DNA of 36,003 bases from Natrialbaceae archaeon Tc-Br11_E2g14. GTDB lineage: Archaea > Halobacteriota > Halobacteria > Halobacteriales > Natrialbaceae. Below the pieces are notes generated by a model. The model was not told where the DNA came from and did no database searches. It saw nothing but the letters and a program-made list of their open reading frames with translations. The stretch lies in NCBI GenBank assembly GCA_001564275.1, contig LKND01000025.1, positions 1 through 36,003 of the forward strand, written 5' to 3'. The first letter of the stretch is position 1; each line of letters begins with the position of its first letter. The translations under genes were made by a program, and so were the position numbers. Below, piece after piece: positions 6,738-15,097 of this stretch.

Positions 6738-7850
6738 CTATTGCTCGGGTACCCCGTCGGCCGGGGCCGGCACGGGGGCCGACACCGGTTCGCCGTCGAT
6801 CGTGATTCGCTCAGCGTCCGGGAAGCCATCCGTCTCGTCGTACCCCACCGAGGAACCGGCGTACATCACGACGGCGACCGTCTCGTTTTCGTCGGCCCCC
6901 GCGATGTCGTACTCGATGGGAACGCTGTCGTGCTCGCCCGCGGAGAGGTTCTGGCTCGTTCCCCGGACGCTGTCTGACTCGTTTTCAACGGTCAGGAAGC
7001 CATCGAACGGCAGCGTTGCGTTGGCTGTCACCGCCGTGTCGTTGGCATCGTCAACCTCGAGGTGTGGCTCGATCGGGTACTCCACCGCAATGTCGGTCTG
7101 CCCACCGTCCTCTGGCGTGTAGATCCCGATGGTTCGCTCGCCCGGCTCGATTCCGCGGGTCTCGAGCGTGAACGTGACCGAGGCGGTTTCGCCGGCCTCG
7201 AGGTCGAGCAACTGTCGTTCGAACACCCGTCCATCGACGCGGATTTCGACCCCCTGTCTGGTGTCGACCGTCGTCGGGTTCGATACGTCGGCACTGAACT
7301 CGACGGAGTCGTTCGTCGAGGCGTTTGTCGGTCCACTCACGTTATCCACGAGGAACGAATCGCCGGCGAGTTCGCCGTCGGTCGCCCCCTCGGCCAGCGT
7401 GACACTCGCGGTGTCGCTCACCGGGTACCCGTCTGCGACGTACGGTCGATCCTCATCGCCGTCGGTTTCGTCGAAGGCATACGACTCGTCGCCTGTCGTG
7501 TCCTGGTGGGCGGTCGCGGTCAATCGCCCGAGTAACTCCACCTCCTCGTCGGCCTCGATGGTGACGTTCTCGTGGGCTCCGGCATCGAGGTATCCCGACA
7601 CGGCGAGGGTCTCACCGGCGCTGTTGGTGATCACGACGAACCCACCGTCGGAGAGTGACACCGAGTCGACTTCGACGACGGTCCCATTGGTGGTCTGCTC
7701 GTCGAAGGTGATCGACGCCTGGGGCTCCTCGTCGACGCCGAACATTGCCGGTGCCTGCCCAATGACCATGCCCGCACCGACAACGACGGCCACCGCCAAT
7801 ACGATCGCAGCCAGCAATTTCAGCGAACCGAAGTCGGGGGTGCGGGTCAT
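6738..7850 (-). CDS. DUF7282-type exported surface protein with CARDB-like domain
   Basis: Predicted secreted or membrane-anchored protein of 370 residues, function unknown. Start at ATG 7850; residues 8-32 (LKLLAAIVLAVAVVVGAGMV) form a signal peptide or anchor. A DUF7282-like beta domain follows: VEVDSVSLSDGGFVVITNSA, then YLDAGAHENVTIEADEE, HQDTTGDESYAFDETDGDED and YVADGYPV. A middle section (FSADVSNPTTVDTRQGVEIR to VTFTLETRGIEPGERTIGIY) resembles a CARDB adhesion domain. The C-terminal part (LPFDGFLTVENESDSVRG to YDETDGFPDAERI) looks like a second, degenerate DUF7282 copy. Several Asn-x-Ser/Thr sequons suit N-glycosylation outside the cell. A TATA-like box is at 7883-7890. It is divergent from the surface-protein gene at 8241. 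Confidence 0.8.
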   Translation of the reverse strand: MTRTPDFGSLKLLAAIVLAVAVVVGAGMVIGQAPAMFGVDEEPQASITFDEQTTNGTVVEVDSVSLSDGGFVVITNSAGETLAVSGYLDAGAHENVTIEADEEVELLGRLTATAHQDTTGDESYAFDETDGDEDRPYVADGYPVSDTASVTLAEGATDGELAGDSFLVDNVSGPTNASTNDSVEFSADVSNPTTVDTRQGVEIRVDGRVFERQLLDLEAGETASVTFTLETRGIEPGERTIGIYTPEDGGQTDIAVEYPIEPHLEVDDANDTAVTANATLPFDGFLTVENESDSVRGTSQNLSAGEHDSVPIEYDIAGADENETVAVVMYAGSSVGYDETDGFPDAERITIDGEPVSAPVPAPADGVPEQ

Positions 7851-8240
7851 TACCTGGTTCTCGAGGGGTACGCCGAGTGGGGCATAAAATGGCACCGGTC
7901 GTTCGCCGGCATGGGTGGCGGTAAGCGGTGATTACTACGGGCCCCCGATTAAGTCACAACATTGACAAAACTTGCGATGGCAGTGCCCAGGATCCGTTTG
8001 GCGGAGACAATCGGCGGGTCGTGCGTGGTCGGTTATGACAGGCCGCCGCGTGTCAGCGTGGCGAACCAGGTGTCGGTGTGGCGACGTAGAGGGCGGAGTA
8101 ACGCTCTCCCTACCGTTCGGAACGGGTGATATACCAAAATCGATGATCGTCATGGCCTGTGACAGCGCCGCCGACAGGGCCACCGGAGCGAGTCGTGCTC
8201 GAACAGTATCCGGTCGCCAGCGGCGGAACACCGGAAAATC
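7851..8240. other. 390-bp gap between two divergent surface-protein genes
   Basis: Contains a TATA-like TTTTATG (minus strand, 7883-7890) for the DUF7282 gene and an AT-rich patch, TGATATACCAAAATCGATG (8128-8146), that could serve the gene at 8241 with a leader of about 100 bases. An open frame on the minus strand (7935-8231) is basic and Cys/His-rich, unlike local proteins, and is not called. I see no RNA gene or repeat. Confidence 0.4.
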
Positions 8241-9374
8241 ATGGTCACCACATCCACTCCAGCGGACGCGTATCGTTCAGGAGCCCTCATCGCCGGCGTC
8301 GTAACCATCGTCGCTATCCTCTCAGTCGGTTTACTTCTCGTGGCCGGTCCACTCGAGCAGTCCTCGAGCACGACCGGCGATAACGTCAGCGAGCCAGCTG
8401 TCGAGTATCCGGTTCCCGAACCCGGCGACGAGTGGTTCGAGGCCGAAGCCGCTGACGGCAGCTGGATCAGTTACATCAATCCCCGTGACGAGTACCGCAG
8501 CCCCTACCTGGGGGACGGCTCGGGGAAGATTTGCGTTACCCTCCTCAATGAGGCCGGTGACCCCATCCTCGGCGAAAGCGTGCCCAACACGACGGTGACC
8601 GTGCCAACAGGCGAGTCACTCGAGTGGCACACGGGCGCCGATCCGATGACGGTCCAGTACCCACTCACCGACCACTACGAGCGGCCACTCGACGCCGATC
8701 AGTTCGGCACGACCGACGAGTTGCCCCAGGGAGACGGCTACCTGGACAGCCACTGCATCGAAATTCACGGCATGCCGGATGACGGCGGCACCGTCGAATA
8801 CGGCGAGGCCACAGTCACCGGCGAACACGCTGAGGACATCGAACTGGTCGGGTACATCCAGCAGGACGGCCAGTCCTGGGATACAGACGTCGATCCGATC
8901 GCGGACGCAGTGTCCTACGAGGAGGCCGGTGGTGGCTGGGTCTACGAACCCGCCCACTCCCACGGCCAGGCAGTCGTCGTGTTCCAACTCACGGGCGACG
9001 CCTCGAACGCGAGCGAGGGAACAACTGACGACGGATCCGGCAGCGACGACTCGAGCGGCGGTGCAGATGACGACTCGAGTGACGGCAGCGGCGGCGATTC
9101 AACTGATGGCACCGACGACGACTCGAGCAGCGATTCGGGTGACGACTCGAGCGATGGCACCGACGACGACTCCAGTGCGGATGAGTCACCAGCCAACGAG
9201 ACTGCAGACGATGGCGGCGACGGGTCCGAGAGGAACTCGACCGAAACGGCTGACGACTCGGCGCAAGCCGACGACGGGCTCGCTGGCTTCGACACCATCG
9301 TGACCATCGTCGCTCTAGGGGCGATCGTCGTCGCCTCGCGGCTCTGGACACGCCGTTCCGGCGACGCTGGCTGA
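8241..9374 (+). CDS. Surface protein with Ser/Asp-rich stalk and PGF-CTERM-like C-terminal anchor
   Basis: Predicted exported protein of 377 residues, function unknown. An N-terminal hydrophobic segment (ALIAGVVTIVAILSVGLLLV) acts as signal sequence. Residues about 45-250 form a globular domain with no family I recognise (GKICVTLLNEAGDPILGESV, VPTGESLEWHTGADPM, DSHCIEIHGMPDDGGTVEYG, EPAHSHGQAVVVFQL). A stalk of about 90 residues follows, made of repeats such as DDSSDGTDDDSS. The C-terminus, LAGFDTIVTIVALGAIVVAS followed by RLWTRR, has the layout of the archaeosortase A signal (short motif, hydrophobic helix, basic end), but with Ala-Gly-Phe in place of Pro-Gly-Phe. The stalk's nucleotide repeats (gacgactcgag) make this a likely site of length variation. 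Confidence 0.82.
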   Translation: MVTTSTPADAYRSGALIAGVVTIVAILSVGLLLVAGPLEQSSSTTGDNVSEPAVEYPVPEPGDEWFEAEAADGSWISYINPRDEYRSPYLGDGSGKICVTLLNEAGDPILGESVPNTTVTVPTGESLEWHTGADPMTVQYPLTDHYERPLDADQFGTTDELPQGDGYLDSHCIEIHGMPDDGGTVEYGEATVTGEHAEDIELVGYIQQDGQSWDTDVDPIADAVSYEEAGGGWVYEPAHSHGQAVVVFQLTGDASNASEGTTDDGSGSDDSSGGADDDSSDGSGGDSTDGTDDDSSSDSGDDSSDGTDDDSSADESPANETADDGGDGSERNSTETADDSAQADDGLAGFDTIVTIVALGAIVVASRLWTRRSGDAG

Positions 9375-9415
9375 TACCGCCGCAACAGGTTCGTTCAAGT
9401 GTGGGAGGTCCCTCC

Positions 9416-9420
9416 AGGAG
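9416..9420 (+). promoter_or_regulatory. Ribosome-binding site of the mini zinc-finger gene
   Basis: AGGAG with 7 bases to the ATG at 9428. A Shine-Dalgarno at good spacing is uncommon among genes in this window and supports this start over the in-frame ATG at 9401. Confidence 0.5.
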
Positions 9421-9427
9421 AACACGA

Positions 9428-9619
9428 ATGGCACCGTTGCGTCCGGACGGCGGGACCGACGACGATGGTGACGGTGACAGCGACGCCCAGCGATGTGAAG
9501 CGTGTGGCCAATCGCTCGCCGAAGCCACCCACAGACGCGTGGTCTCTGCGGTCGACGAGGACCAGGTCGTCCATCACCAGTTCTGCACCGAGGCCTGTCT
9601 CGAGACCTGGCTCGAGTGA
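9428..9619 (+). CDS. Haloarchaeal mini zinc-finger protein (DUF7576-like)
   Basis: A 63-residue protein with an acidic N-terminus ([13 protein letters not shown]) and a single zinc-binding unit: CEACGQSL, then [12 protein letters not shown]. The CxxC and CxxxC pairs are separated by about 25 residues, with conserved Phe and Trp around the second pair. This is the arrangement of the small treble-clef or zinc-ribbon-like proteins that are numerous in haloarchaea (I believe DUF7576). The role is unknown; relatives are proposed to bind proteins or nucleic acid. It lies 53 bases after the surface-protein gene, with EngB next on the same strand. Confidence 0.8.
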   Translation: MAPLRPDGGTDDDGDGDSDAQRCEACGQSLAEATHRRVVSAVDEDQVVHHQFCTEACLETWLE

Positions 9620-9680
9620 GAGAGAACTGTAGCCACGCGATTTCGAGCGTTGGCCCGCACAATGGAGCTGCCTCGTCGCG

Positions 9681-9687
9681 TTTATAT
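9681..9687 (+). promoter_or_regulatory. TATA box of engB
   Basis: TTTATAT lies 25-31 bases before the ATG at 9712, indicating a leaderless engB mRNA independent of the zinc-finger gene. Confidence 0.55.
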
Positions 9688-9711
9688 CGCCGGCTGGCGA
9701 ACCAGGGAAGC

Positions 9712-10338
9712 ATGGATCCCTTCGAGACGCGTCCGGATCGCGAGGCAGAGGTCGTCCTCGTCGGCCGCTCGAACGTCGGGAAGTCGACGCTCATGCGTGA
9801 ACTGACCGGCCATCGATTCGAGACCGGCGGCAAGCCCGGTGTCACTCGCGAACCGAACCACTACGACTGGGCATCCGAGGACTTCGTCATCACTGACCTG
9901 CCCGGCTTCGGGTTCATGAGCGGCGTCGAGGCCGATCGTCAGGAACAGATCAAAACTGACATCGTCCAGTACCTCGAAGCCCACGCCGACCAGGTTCTCG
10001 TCGCCATCCTCGTGGTCGACGGCAAGAGCGTCATCGACATCATCGACCGCCACTCGAGGCGCGAAGAGATTCCATACGACGTCGAGATGTTCCACTTCCT
10101 GCGAGAACTCGACGTTCCGACGGTCGTCGCCGTCAACAAGATGGACAAGGTGGACGATCGGGACGACCGACTGGACGAACTGTGTGACCGGTTGGGCCTC
10201 CTCCCACCCTGGAAGCAGTGGCAGGACACCATCGCCCCCATCAAGGCCAAGTCCGGAAAAATCGAGTCGCTCACGGCGGCCGTCGGGACGCACCTTCACG
10301 ACCAGAAACGCGACGATTTGCTCAAGTTCTTCTCCTGA
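9712..10338 (+). CDS. engB: GTP-binding protein EngB
   Basis: EngB/YihA-type TRAFAC GTPase of 208 residues; the bacterial protein acts in large ribosomal subunit assembly. G1 is [12 protein letters not shown]2 is the Thr in [11 protein letters not shown]3 is [11 protein letters not shown]4 is VNKMDK and G5 is near [14 protein letters not shown]. EngB-specific features are the SNVGKS P-loop and the PGVTREPN switch I. The frame is open upstream to 9502, but that part overlaps the zinc-finger gene. The ATG at 9712 begins the protein two bases or so after the expected transcription start. The length matches archaeal EngB. It converges with the GNAT gene at 10370. Confidence 0.93.
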   Translation: MDPFETRPDREAEVVLVGRSNVGKSTLMRELTGHRFETGGKPGVTREPNHYDWASEDFVITDLPGFGFMSGVEADRQEQIKTDIVQYLEAHADQVLVAILVVDGKSVIDIIDRHSRREEIPYDVEMFHFLRELDVPTVVAVNKMDKVDDRDDRLDELCDRLGLLPPWKQWQDTIAPIKAKSGKIESLTAAVGTHLHDQKRDDLLKFFS

Positions 10339-10369
10339 TACCACCTGACGAGTCCTCGGGCTCAGGTTC

Positions 10370-10852
10370 TCAGCCATCGAGACGCTTTCGCATTTCCCGG
10401 CACTCCAGCACGACGCCCTCACTCGTCTCGTGCTCGACCCGGGGCCCGGGTTCCCAGCCTCGACGCTCGTAGAAGCCAACGGCGTTTGTCGACGCGACCA
10501 GTCGAAGCGACTGGTGGCCAGCCCCTCGGGCACGAGCCTCGAGACGCTCGAGGATGGCCGTCCCCAAGCCCGTTCGTGCGTGGTCCGGGTGGACGTAGAC
10601 GGCGCGGACCGCAGAGTCATCGAGCTCGAAATGGCCGAAGCCGACGACGGTCCCCTCTCGCACGGCAACCAGGAAGTGACCGTCACCCTCGAGGGGATAC
10701 CCCGCTGGATCTTTCCCGCTGGCCCAGGCGTCGACTTGCTCGTCGTCGTAGGCGGTGGGGCCGTGTGCGCGAACGGCCGCCTCGTGCAGTCTTGCCACGG
10801 CTTGCCGGTCCGCGTCCCGCGCCGGACGAACCACAACTGCATCGTCGGTCAT
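10370..10852 (-). CDS. GNAT family N-acetyltransferase
   Basis: Predicted cytosolic acetyl-CoA-dependent acetyltransferase of 160 residues. The sequence starts MTDDAVVVRPARDADRQAVA, the common GNAT strand 1 and helix 1. The acetyl-CoA binding motif A is VRAVYVHPDHARTGLGTAIL, with the R/Q-x-x-G-x-G/A loop read as HARTGLG. Motif B ends with AVGFYERRGWEPG, the usual F-Y-x-x-x-G-(F/W). An open frame continues upstream to 10984, but the ATG at 10852 is where family similarity begins. The substrate is unknown (small molecule or protein N-terminus). It converges with engB, 31 bases away. Confidence 0.87.
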   Translation of the reverse strand: MTDDAVVVRPARDADRQAVARLHEAAVRAHGPTAYDDEQVDAWASGKDPAGYPLEGDGHFLVAVREGTVVGFGHFELDDSAVRAVYVHPDHARTGLGTAILERLEARARGAGHQSLRLVASTNAVGFYERRGWEPGPRVEHETSEGVVLECREMRKRLDG

Positions 10853-11170
10853 GCGCGGACGACGGTGGGGAAACCAGACAGGCATTTCGATCGGGCAGTG
10901 CTGTCTGCCCGTGGCAAGCGGATACCGGCTTCGCTCGCACCAGACGAAGAGACCACACAATGGACCCAGAACAACGACCAACACAACGGACGCGACGCTC
11001 GAGCCCGTTCGATGGGCGGCTCGGGGAAAAGTCCCTCGTCACACGGGGCTCGGTGGGGGTAACAGCTCGTCACCGCCGCCCGTATCCGGATACTGCCTCG
11101 AGGGATTTTGGTGTATCGTTTCCGGGCTCGAGTTCTCACGACCCACGTTCTCACGGCCCCGGTGGAACGC
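10853..11170. other. 318-bp gap, no gene supported
   Basis: Lies between the GNAT start and the stop of the Nudix/eIF2B fusion gene. Open frames on both strands exist but are basic and Cys/Trp-rich, unlike the acidic neighbours. I see no clear TATA box, RNA gene or repeat. Confidence 0.4.
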
Positions 11171-12685
11171 TCACAGCCGTTGCCAGGCCGAATCCCGCTC
11201 GCGTTCCGCGGCGAGGTCGCCGACTGCAGCAGGCTCGAGGACCTCCGTTTCGGTGACGATCTCGGTTACGGCCTCGGGTGGCGTTCGATCGAATATTGGG
11301 TTGCAGACGTCGATCGCCGCCGCGCCGTCGTACACCGCCGACTGTAGACCGGATTCGATCGAGACGCCCGTGTCGCTCGTGATCTTGTCGGCCGCGGCGA
11401 CGACCGTCACCGGGACGCCCTCCCGATGGGCAACGAGGGCGAATCCGCGCGTGCCGACTTTGTTGATGACACCCCCATCGCCAGTGATCGTGTCCGCCCC
11501 GACGACGAGTCCGTCGACGTCGCCGGACGCCAACAGGGCGGCTCCGGCCGCGTCGGGGAGTGCCGTCACCGGCCGATCGGCCGCCAGGGACTCAGCGACG
11601 TCGATCCCCTCCCGTCCCGGCCTGGATTCGGTCACGTACACCCGATCGACGTCGCTCCTCGAGAGAGCGTCGACCACCGTCGCCGAACGCGAGTGCGTCA
11701 TGACGGTCCCACACAGCAGGTCACTGGCGCGCTCAGCTGTCCTTTCGTCCGCGCGCTCGGCCCGCTCGAGCGTGTCCTTCGCCGTCCGATGAACGCGTGC
11801 CCCATCAGGGGCCCGGATCGCCTCGTCGTCTTGATACCGCCCGTTCGTATCCGCCGCAGTTTCCGATTCCGCCTGCAACACCTCGAGCGCCCGCCGTCCC
11901 GGATTGGCCGCTCGTACCGCCTCCCCGAGAGCCCGATTGAGGCGATTGCGTACCACCGCCATCGACGGGCGCGCCTCGAGCAACCGCGTGGCCAGACTCG
12001 ACAGTTCGCGCCACTCCTCGCGGACGTCGACGGTCGACTGAGCGTCGGCTACCCCGTTCTCCTGGGCGCGACTTCCATCTCCGTTCTCATCGCGATCCCC
12101 GCCCCTGCCACCGTCGCCATCCCCATCCCGTTCATCCACGACCACCGCCGCGCGATCCCGGAGGATCTCGAGGGCCCGAAGCGAGAGCCAGGCCGCCCCG
12201 TGTTCGTCGTCCGCGGTGAGCGACCGAACCGTGGGCGCGACCCGTTCGTAGACGGGCCATCGGCCCGGTGGTGCGTCCCGATCCGCGAGCAGGAGGGCCG
12301 TCGGCTGGACCCACTCGAGGCCTGGTTCGAGGGACGAGGACCGGGCGGAACACTCGACCAGGTAGGGGACGATCACCGGTGATGACCGCTCGGTCTTGTC
12401 CCCTCTCGGTGCGCCCCTCCACTCCGCGCCCAGTAGCGCGAATTCTCCACCACGGCGAACGAGGTCGCAGGCTTCCGACTCGAGCCCCGTCTGCACCTCG
12501 ATGACGTCCCATAACGTCGTCTCGGGGTCGGCCTCGGCGGGTGCCCCTGGCAGATCCAACCGACCTTCGCCGTCGACGTCGTCGGGGGAGTTCGGTTCGT
12601 CACCACAGGCGAGGCGAGACCGACGCGTCAGGAGGACCGATCCACGGTGGCGGATGACGGCCACGACTAGCGGCGTCTCCTTCAT
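11171..12685 (-). CDS. Fusion of a degenerate Nudix domain with an eIF2B-alpha-like domain
   Basis: A 504-residue cytosolic protein of two parts. Residues 1-170 (MKETPLVVAVIRHRGSVLLT, RRSRLACGDEPN) have Nudix topology. The Nudix box position reads LPGAPAEADPETTLWDVIEV followed by QTGLE: the R-E-x-x-E-E residues that bind metal are largely lost. A low-complexity linker (DGDGDGGRGGDRDENGDG) follows near 190-210. Residues about 215-504 are an eIF2B-alpha/ribose-1,5-bisphosphate isomerase-like domain: CGTVMTHSRSATVVDAL, VYVTESRPGREG, GADTITGDGGVINKVGT, VTVVAAADKITSD. The Cys used by isomerase relatives in the THC motif is Ser here, while the GAD aspartate is kept. The ATG at 12685 begins the Nudix part. 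It is more likely a binding or regulatory protein than a hydrolase, but this is inference. Confidence 0.83.
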   Translation of the reverse strand: MKETPLVVAVIRHRGSVLLTRRSRLACGDEPNSPDDVDGEGRLDLPGAPAEADPETTLWDVIEVQTGLESEACDLVRRGGEFALLGAEWRGAPRGDKTERSSPVIVPYLVECSARSSSLEPGLEWVQPTALLLADRDAPPGRWPVYERVAPTVRSLTADDEHGAAWLSLRALEILRDRAAVVVDERDGDGDGGRGGDRDENGDGSRAQENGVADAQSTVDVREEWRELSSLATRLLEARPSMAVVRNRLNRALGEAVRAANPGRRALEVLQAESETAADTNGRYQDDEAIRAPDGARVHRTAKDTLERAERADERTAERASDLLCGTVMTHSRSATVVDALSRSDVDRVYVTESRPGREGIDVAESLAADRPVTALPDAAGAALLASGDVDGLVVGADTITGDGGVINKVGTRGFALVAHREGVPVTVVAAADKITSDTGVSIESGLQSAVYDGAAAIDVCNPIFDRTPPEAVTEIVTETEVLEPAAVGDLAAERERDSAWQRL

Positions 12686-12888
12686 TGTCGCGTCTACGCA
12701 CCGGTGGGAGGAATCGGTTTCGACACGCCCGGCCTGGCCTGTCCTCGAAGTCCAGTTCTGTGGAACCCCCTTCTCCATCTCTCGTGTCGTGTGCGACTCA
12801 CCAACCCACCCCGTGTCAGTCACCCACCATCGTCCACACGCGTCGCCGGTGGCGGTGTCCTTTTGACCCCGCTCGCCAACCCACCAGT

Positions 12889-13668
12889 ATGGAACTACAG
12901 GCTGTCCCGGATCTCCCCGAGATCCGGCCCGGTGACGACCTCGCCGCGCTCGTCGCCAACCGGGCCGACGGCATCCTCGAGTCCGGCGACGTGCTCACCG
13001 TGGCGAGCACGATCGTCTCGAAAGCCGAGGGACGAATGGCGGACCTCGAGGATTTTCCGGCGGGGCTGCGGGCTCGCGAGATCGCTGGCCGACTCGAGGC
13101 CCTCACTGGCGAGGAAAAAGATCCGCGGTTCGCCCAGGCCGTCCTCGAGGAGAGTACCGACCTGGTGATGGAGGCTCCGTTCATTCTGACGGAGACCTGC
13201 TTCGGCCACGTCTGTGTCAACGCCGGCATCGACCGATCGAACGTCCCCGACCACGACCTGCTCCTGTTGCCGCGACGACCCACCGAGAGCGCGATGCGGA
13301 TTCGCGAGGGCCTCGCCGACAACGGCTATCCGGACGTCGCCGTGATCGTCACGGACACCTGCGGACGGCCGTTCCGCCACGGCCAGCGAGGGGTCGCCCT
13401 CGGCTGGGCTGGCATGCCGGCGAGTCGGGACTGGCGGGGCGAGCGGGACCGCGACGGTCGCGAACTGGGCGTGACAGTTCAGTCGGTCGTCGACGAACTG
13501 GCCTCGGCGGCGAACCTCGTCACGGGCGAGGGCGCCGACGGCACCCCGGCGGTCGTGGTCCGAGACTGGGCGTTCGGCAACCTCGAGGGAAGTGACGAAC
13601 TCTTCCGCGATCTCGAGGGCGATTTCGTTCGACAGGCACTGCGGGAGTGGAGATACGATTCAACATGA
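12889..13668 (+). CDS. cofE: Coenzyme F420-0:L-glutamate ligase CofE
   Basis: GTP-dependent ligase of 259 residues that adds L-glutamate(s) to F420-0, finishing coenzyme F420. Family signatures: the opening LPEIRPGDDLAALVANRADG, VLTVASTIVSKAEGR, TETCFGHVCVNAGIDRSNVP and LLLLPRRPTESAMRIREGL. DTCGRPFRHGQRGVALGWAG is the metal and nucleotide site region, and VDELASAANLVTGEG closes the core. Length is typical. The ATG at 12889 is chosen; the longer open frame upstream is non-coding and crosses the divergent promoter of the Nudix fusion gene. The stop overlaps the start of mer (ATGA at 13665-13668), so synthesis of the cofactor enzyme and an F420-using enzyme is translationally coupled. Confidence 0.95.
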   Translation: MELQAVPDLPEIRPGDDLAALVANRADGILESGDVLTVASTIVSKAEGRMADLEDFPAGLRAREIAGRLEALTGEEKDPRFAQAVLEESTDLVMEAPFILTETCFGHVCVNAGIDRSNVPDHDLLLLPRRPTESAMRIREGLADNGYPDVAVIVTDTCGRPFRHGQRGVALGWAGMPASRDWRGERDRDGRELGVTVQSVVDELASAANLVTGEGADGTPAVVVRDWAFGNLEGSDELFRDLEGDFVRQALREWRYDST

Positions 13669-14669
13669 GTGACACCGAAACCGCAACGTGGGGCATCGAA
13701 CTGACACCAGAGCATCCACCCGACCGCATCGCGGCCCTGGCGAGCCAAGCCGAGACCGCGGGATTCGACGTCGCCTTCGCGAGCAGCCACTACTTCAACC
13801 GAGACCCGTTCGTGACGCTCTCGCGAATGGCCGACGCGACCACGGACATCCGACTGGGTCCGGGCGTCGTCAACCCGTTTCAGGACCATCCCGTCGCGCT
13901 CGCGAGTCGTACCGCGACCATCGACGAGGTCAGCGACGGCCGTGGCGTCTACGGCATCGGGGCCGGGGATCGCTCAGCCCTGTCCAACCTCGGCATCGAA
14001 CACGAACGCCCGTTACGGCGCGTCCTCGAGGCCTTCGGCGTCGCCCGGGACCTCTGGGCGGGCGGCACGGTCGACCACGACGGGACGTTCACCGCCCAGG
14101 ACGCCTCGCTCAACCTCGAGGCGCGGTCGATCCCCGTCTACGTCGGCGCGCAGGGCCCGCACATGCTCCGCATGAGCGCCAAACACGCCGACGGTACACT
14201 GATCAACGCCGCCCACCCTCGAGATCTCGTGTGGTCGGCCGACCAGATCGAGGCGGGACTCGCGGAACGTCCCGAGGAGCGTGGAGACTTCGAGGCCCTG
14301 GCCTTCGCGAGCGTCAGCGTGGCCGACGACGAGGCCGCGGCCCGCGAGGCAGCGCGGCCACCTGTGGCGTTCATCGCCGCTGGCGCTCCGCCACCGGTCC
14401 TCGAGCGCCACGGTCTCGATGCGGAGGCGGTCGAGGCCGTCGGCGACCACCTCGCCTCGGGGGACCTCTCCGAGGCGTTCGGGGCGGTCACCCCCGAGAT
14501 GATCGATGCTTTCGCCATCGCGGGGACGACCGAAACGGTCGCCAAGCGGTTCGAGCAGGCCCTCGAGCACGTCGACGGCATCGTCGTCGGTTCACCGCTG
14601 GGGCCGGACCTCGAGGGCGCGATCGAGAAGGCGGCGAGGGCACTCCAGGTGGCGACGACTCGCGAGTGA
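13665..14669 (+). CDS. mer: F420-dependent methylenetetrahydromethanopterin reductase-like protein (Mer, luciferase-like fold)
   Basis: A 334-residue TIM-barrel protein of the bacterial luciferase-like family. Mer reduces methylene-tetrahydropterin to methyl-tetrahydropterin with reduced F420; in haloarchaea this serves folate-type C1 metabolism. WGIELTPEHPPDRIAALASQ and AETAGFDVAFASSHYFNRDP are the N-terminal strands. IRLGPGVVNPFQDHPVALAS matches the Mer/F420-site segment, and VYVGAQGPHMLRMSAKHADG is the next conserved strand. The start codon overlaps the cofE stop by 1-2 bases. Haloarchaeal copies are commonly annotated as Mer; another F420-dependent oxidoreductase of the same fold is the alternative. 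The stop at 14669 faces the small membrane-protein gene. Confidence 0.9.
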   Translation: MSDTETATWGIELTPEHPPDRIAALASQAETAGFDVAFASSHYFNRDPFVTLSRMADATTDIRLGPGVVNPFQDHPVALASRTATIDEVSDGRGVYGIGAGDRSALSNLGIEHERPLRRVLEAFGVARDLWAGGTVDHDGTFTAQDASLNLEARSIPVYVGAQGPHMLRMSAKHADGTLINAAHPRDLVWSADQIEAGLAERPEERGDFEALAFASVSVADDEAAAREAARPPVAFIAAGAPPPVLERHGLDAEAVEAVGDHLASGDLSEAFGAVTPEMIDAFAIAGTTETVAKRFEQALEHVDGIVVGSPLGPDLEGAIEKAARALQVATTRE

Positions 14670-14722
14670 ACAGGTGGCCGAGGGCGGTTTTGAACCACTG
14701 CGGTTCACAACACCAACCGCAC

Positions 14723-14917
14723 CTATTCCGGAGCGAGCAGGCTGGCGAAGGCACCCAGCGCAAGCACGCCAAAGACGCCGACGGCAACCATCGTGAGGAG
14801 GCCACCGACGAGCACCAAAAGCGGCGCGGCACCGGCACCCATCGCGACCTCCAGGAACAGTTCGTTCATCTCGATGATGTTGTCGATGATCGTCTCGAGT
14901 ATCGCGACCGTAATCAT
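14723..14917 (-). CDS. Small hydrophobic membrane protein of unknown function
   Basis: A 64-residue protein with an amphipathic start (MITVAILETIIDNIIEMNEL) and a C-terminal half that is almost entirely hydrophobic (GAGAAPLLVLVGGLLTMVAV, then GVFGVLALGAFASLL). It could span the membrane once as a long helix or twice as a tight hairpin. I recall similar short proteins from other haloarchaea but no named family. It converges with mer. No clear TATA box is visible before the ATG at 14917. Confidence 0.65.
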   Translation of the reverse strand: MITVAILETIIDNIIEMNELFLEVAMGAGAAPLLVLVGGLLTMVAVGVFGVLALGAFASLLAPE

Positions 14918-15097
14918 ACGCGAGGCTTGTGGACGACACTACTTGGCGATACCGATCCCGGAGCTCACCACGTCACGGGTCGGCCCTGAGCGGTGGAACC
15001 GAACCGTTCGACGTGTCAGAAACGACGGCCGACGGAAGCGACGCACCGATGCCGAAGACGAACAGCCGCGATCGGATCCCGACAGCCGTCCGGGCGA

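Noticed and set aside
7935-8231. 98-codon open frame on the minus strand between the two surface-protein genes
   Set aside because: The product is basic and rich in Arg, His and Cys, unlike the acidic local proteome, and has no recognisable domain or start signal.
9061-9190. Repeated gacgactcgag-type words that might suggest a tandem DNA repeat or CRISPR-like array
   Set aside because: The period is irregular, there are no unique spacers, and the repeats encode the Asp/Ser stalk of the surface protein.
10849-11154. 101-codon open frame on the minus strand in the 318-bp gap
   Set aside because: It overlaps the GNAT start and encodes a basic, Cys/Trp/Arg-rich product not typical of haloarchaea.
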